From: Thermodesulfatator autotrophicus
GTDB taxonomy: Bacteria > Desulfobacterota > Thermodesulfobacteria > Thermodesulfobacteriales > Thermodesulfatatoraceae
DNA: 64,000 bases
Assembly: GCF_001642325.1 (NCBI RefSeq)
Contig: NZ_LSFI01000005.1
Location: 1-64,000, forward strand
Direction of reading: 5' to 3'
Part shown: positions 61,359 to 64,000 of the stretch, piece after piece
Numbering within the stretch: position 1 is the first letter of the stretch
How the letters are laid out: each line of letters opens with the position of its first letter
Notes under the pieces: model-generated
What the model was told of the DNA's origin: nothing
Databases searched by the model: none
Seen by the model: the letters and a program-made list of their open reading frames with translations, nothing else
Position numbers and translations under genes: made by a program

Positions 61359-63095
61359 ATGAATATGGATAATAGAATTCCGAGTGTCATCCGCGAGTTT
61401 ACCGGTCAGCCAGCAATGCGGAACGTCTTATCCTTTTTGGCTTTTGAAGACTGGTTAGCAAAGAAAGAAAACGAATCTAAAGATTGGATTGTTGTTGCTC
61501 GTTCATGGCGAGAAAGAACTACGGACTTATTTACCTTCAGTGCACTTGCCTCTGCGGCTAAAGGTAACCTTGAGAGACTATTGTCAAAGTCCGATTGGGA
61601 TATCGACCTAGAATTCGGAAAACCTTACTTTTATAGTCGTGGGGGTGAAAAGGTAGCCCATTATGATCCAGGAATGAGTACCGAAATTGACGGCATCGAA
61701 TTTAGGCCCTTCATAATTTATCGTTATTTTCACGGCTTTGTTCCGAGTACTTTTGAATTGGTGCAGAATTTTATTCTATACCATGAAGCGTTCTTTGTAC
61801 CTGAAAAAGGTGAATATCATCGTATTGACGATGATGGAGACATACAACCAATAGTCCGGATTAGGCAAGAGAATGATAACCGTTTAATTTTAGTCGACGT
61901 TCATCATCTGAAAGATTACTTAGCGGCAAATCAATGCTATCTAGTCCGCTATCATGATCATCGTAGACGAGCTTTGGAAGACATCAGTGAACATATCGGG
62001 GGACAATTTGCAAGCTACCCCTTAGGTGATAAATCATCGAGCTTTGAACTTTGGCTTCGTACTGACATTCCTTGGAATAATTATAAGAGTGTATCACGTC
62101 TTCTTGGCAAAGATGTGGTGTTTCCCTATTCTGAACCAGACAAGCGCCATACATGGTTTGCTACGGGAGAGAGAGAAAAGAAGTTCGCTACTTTTATCAT
62201 AGGTCGTAATGAACAGGGTAAAGATATTGAGTCAACTTGTAATGAGGAGGTACTTAGCAACTATTTTACTGATCGTGGAACCCCTCATTTTCTTACACCG
62301 GTATTCTTTAAGCGAAAAGTCCTAGTTAAATACTACCAAGAACCAAGTCGCTATAGGGTCAGTGATTCAGGCGTAGGTTGTCTTGACCTTTGGCATCTTC
62401 CTATAGATATTACGGAGGAGGAACTTGTCCAAGTTTGGCTTGGAGATTTAGGTCGCATTCCATATAAAGAGCAATTACATTGGCGTCAATTCAATGTCCC
62501 TCCAAGGGGGACGATCACTAGACACCGTTGGCTTCGTGATTTTATGGCCGAATTTGCTGACCCAACAGATGACCCTATTTACTATTTCCGTGTGGCCTTT
62601 GAGGAAGTTCAAAGAGAAGCAAGAGCAAGATACTGTGAGGATTTATTCCAGGGGCTTGATGAAAAGGACAGACATGCTTATGAAACACTACATTTACCCT
62701 TAACCGAGGAATGGAAAGAGTTCGATGAACAAATGCAAGCACTAGCAAAAGTTATAGTAGATTCACTAAACGTTAATCTTCTCTCCCGTGAGAGTAGTCA
62801 AAAGATTGATGGAAGTTCGATTAGGGGATCTATTGATCTACTCGAAATCTATCTGAAAGAGATAGGAGTTACGGAAGACATTAGGAAACAAATTATGTAT
62901 GCTATGCATGCTATACAGACAATCCGATCAACTGGTGCCGCTCACCGTAAAGGCTCAAACTTCAACAAGGCATTGCAACGTTTTCAACTAGATAACTTAT
63001 CAAATCGTGAAAAGGTAAAGAAGTTGGTAACAGACCTTACACGTGCACTATCTTTAATTGCAGAAGCGATTCGCCAAACAGGGACATCTTGTTGA
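61359..63095 (+). CDS. Cassette-borne protein of unknown function, HEPN-like C-terminus
   Basis: 579 residues from ATG 61359 (MNMDNRIPSVIREF), preceded by GGAGGG; a further upstream ATG in the frame has no ribosome site. No family is recognised for the body. Near the C-terminus, IQTIRSTGAAHRKG contains R-x5-H of the HEPN RNase type, in a helical region (about 480-575). Its position in an integron-type cassette and this motif suggest a defence or toxin role, but this is only a hypothesis. No signal peptide or membrane segments. Confidence 0.65.
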   Translation: MNMDNRIPSVIREFTGQPAMRNVLSFLAFEDWLAKKENESKDWIVVARSWRERTTDLFTFSALASAAKGNLERLLSKSDWDIDLEFGKPYFYSRGGEKVAHYDPGMSTEIDGIEFRPFIIYRYFHGFVPSTFELVQNFILYHEAFFVPEKGEYHRIDDDGDIQPIVRIRQENDNRLILVDVHHLKDYLAANQCYLVRYHDHRRRALEDISEHIGGQFASYPLGDKSSSFELWLRTDIPWNNYKSVSRLLGKDVVFPYSEPDKRHTWFATGEREKKFATFIIGRNEQGKDIESTCNEEVLSNYFTDRGTPHFLTPVFFKRKVLVKYYQEPSRYRVSDSGVGCLDLWHLPIDITEEELVQVWLGDLGRIPYKEQLHWRQFNVPPRGTITRHRWLRDFMAEFADPTDDPIYYFRVAFEEVQREARARYCEDLFQGLDEKDRHAYETLHLPLTEEWKEFDEQMQALAKVIVDSLNVNLLSRESSQKIDGSSIRGSIDLLEIYLKEIGVTEDIRKQIMYAMHAIQTIRSTGAAHRKGSNFNKALQRFQLDNLSNREKVKKLVTDLTRALSLIAEAIRQTGTSC

Positions 63096-63114
63096 GGGGG
63101 TTTGACGGGGCACT

Positions 63115-63207
63115 ACGCATAACAGAGCGTATCTGGCTTCGGTGCTTCGCACCTTTGCCAAAATCCAGCCTTACGGCTGGACTTCAGATACACTCAAAAC
63201 GTTAAGT
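63115..63207 (+). mobile_element. Integron attC-like site
   Basis: CGCATAAC (63116-63123), then L'' GCGTATCTG (63127-63135), an internal hairpin region (GGTGC-TTC-GCACC; CCAGCC-TTAC-GGCTGG), L' CAGATACAC (63185-63193) and R' GTTAAGT (63201-63207). Arms are near inverted repeats, as in attC. Confidence 0.75.
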
Positions 63208-63271
63208 GAAATGCCCGCCGTCGCTTTGGAAAATTTTAAAATAAGAAGAGAATAAATATTAGGTGGAGAAA

Positions 63272-63572
63272 ATGAAAAAATCGCTTGATGAGATAAAAGA
63301 AATCCTCAAAAAAATAACTCAAAGAAAAGTATGGAGTAAAAGAAATAGGTATATTTGGCTCTTATTTAAGAGGAGAAGCTAAAGAAGAAAGCGATGCTGA
63401 TATTTTAGTGGAATTTAATCCAGATACAAAAATTAGCCTTATAGGCTTTGTTGAAATGGAGAATTATCTCAGCGATTTGCCTGGAGTTAAGGTTGATCTG
63501 GTTGAAAAATCTGCATTGAAACCGAGAATCGGCAAACAGATTCTAAGTGAGGTTATATATCTATATCTATAA
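63272..63572 (+). pseudogene. MNT-type nucleotidyltransferase with frameshift
   Basis: From ATG 63272 the frame reads [19 protein letters not shown] single-base shift in the A-rich tract then continues [29 protein letters not shown], with GSYLRGEA...DADI typical of MNT antitoxin nucleotidyltransferases, then [15 protein letters not shown] to TAA 63572. Such genes usually pair with HEPN toxins. Sequencing error or decay cannot be distinguished. It overlaps tsaE by 20 bp tail-to-tail. Confidence 0.75.
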
Positions 63573-63969
63573 TTATTTTTCTTTCCTGCGCATCCAGTAT
63601 TTCAAAATAAACTTTGATGGCTTTATCAAAGGAAAAAGGGAGCCTTTCACTCCATTCTATAACCAGAACGCCCTGTTCAGCCAGCTCTTCCAGGCCCAAA
63701 TCGTAAACATCTTCCGGCTCAAGGCGATAAAGGTCCACATGATAAAGAGGGATTCGCCCCGGGTATTCGTTTATAATAGCAAAGGTAGGGCTTTGGACAT
63801 AGTAGTCTTCAGGGACACCGAGGCCGCGAGCCAGGCCTTTAACGAAGGTGGTTTTTCCTGCCCCGAGATCTCCGAAAAGGAGAATAATATCTCCACAGGC
63901 CAATCTTTTCCCCAGTTTTTCGGCTAACTGTTCTGTTTCTTCTGGGCTTTTGGTTTTAAAGACTTCCAA
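63553..63969 (-). CDS. tsaE: tRNA t6A biosynthesis ATPase
   Basis: 138-residue P-loop protein: [21 protein letters not shown] (Walker A about residues 32-44), [33 protein letters not shown] and VIEWSERL are all diagnostic of TsaE. It supports TsaB/TsaD in threonylcarbamoyl-adenosine formation at A37 of ANN-decoding tRNAs. The upstream part and the next gene lie beyond the window. Confidence 0.95.
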   Translation of the reverse strand: MEVFKTKSPEETEQLAEKLGKRLACGDIILLFGDLGAGKTTFVKGLARGLGVPEDYYVQSPTFAIINEYPGRIPLYHVDLYRLEPEDVYDLGLEELAEQGVLVIEWSERLPFSFDKAIKVYFEILDAQERKIIIDIDI

Positions 63970-64000
63970 GTTTTTTCCTCATTATTGTTTCTTTTATAGC

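Overview
The window is a dense bacterial chromosome segment with short intergenic gaps, many 4-base start/stop overlaps and mostly ordinary housekeeping genes. The gene set suggests an anaerobic, probably thermophilic Desulfobacterota/Thermodesulfobacteria-like organism (inference): siroheme-dependent heme synthesis (AhbC), class II B12-dependent ribonucleotide reductase, ADP-forming acyl-CoA synthetase, a stand-alone IMP cyclohydrolase, a ClpX-like second AAA+ unfoldase, and a nif cluster with nifI1/nifI2 between nifH and nifD.

Layout. 0-4.4 kb: end of a sugar-active toroid-like protein, phosphohexomutase, DciA-like protein, TrmN6, SAM hydrolase. 4.6-13.2 kb (minus): flippase-like protein, GT2, cmk, hisC, YibQ-like deacetylase, CtpA, EnvC-like factor, FtsX, FtsE. 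13.3-17.1 kb: two PilT ATPases, zinc-ribbon protein, galU. 17.4-23.8 kb: a PriA that has lost its helicase motifs, ClpX-like ATPase, pseudo-receiver, ahbC, purH N-domain, aroD. 23.8-30.8 kb: nrdJ, Fur-family regulator, feoA, ADP-forming acyl-CoA synthetase, DRTGG protein, acpS. 31.2-41.6 kb: nitrogen fixation, with nifA and nifV on minus facing nifH-nifI1-nifI2-nifB-nifD-nifK-(cynS remnant)-nifE. 41.9-53.4 kb: bioF/bioA, lipoprotein, purC, ParB-like protein, holA, DsrE-like protein, Mrp-NifX fusion, M16 peptidase, TSUP transporter, slipin. 53.5-58.2 kb: a sigma-54 controlled two-component operon with small exported proteins. 59.2-63.6 kb: a degenerate accessory region with VapBC, recombinase debris and an integron-type cassette. 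63.6 kb: tsaE.

The most important observation is in nifD. Read from its proper start at 36620, the gene is intact for 476 codons except for one in-frame TGA at codon 46. That codon lies exactly where NifD has its first P-cluster cysteine (Cys62 in Azotobacter). A GC-rich hairpin with a GGGU loop starts 12 nt after the TGA and resembles a bacterial SECIS element. The simplest reading is a selenocysteine-containing nitrogenase alpha subunit with selenium ligating the P-cluster. I know of no described natural example, but I could not search.

Nitrogenase regulation is readable here. A near-consensus sigma-54 promoter and a NifA-type TGT-N10-ACA site precede nifH, a second sigma-54 site faces nifV-nifA, and the NifI proteins provide ammonia switch-off. 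Families of short dispersed repeats (TCATTGCGAG...GAAGCAATCTC type) fill most of the larger gaps.
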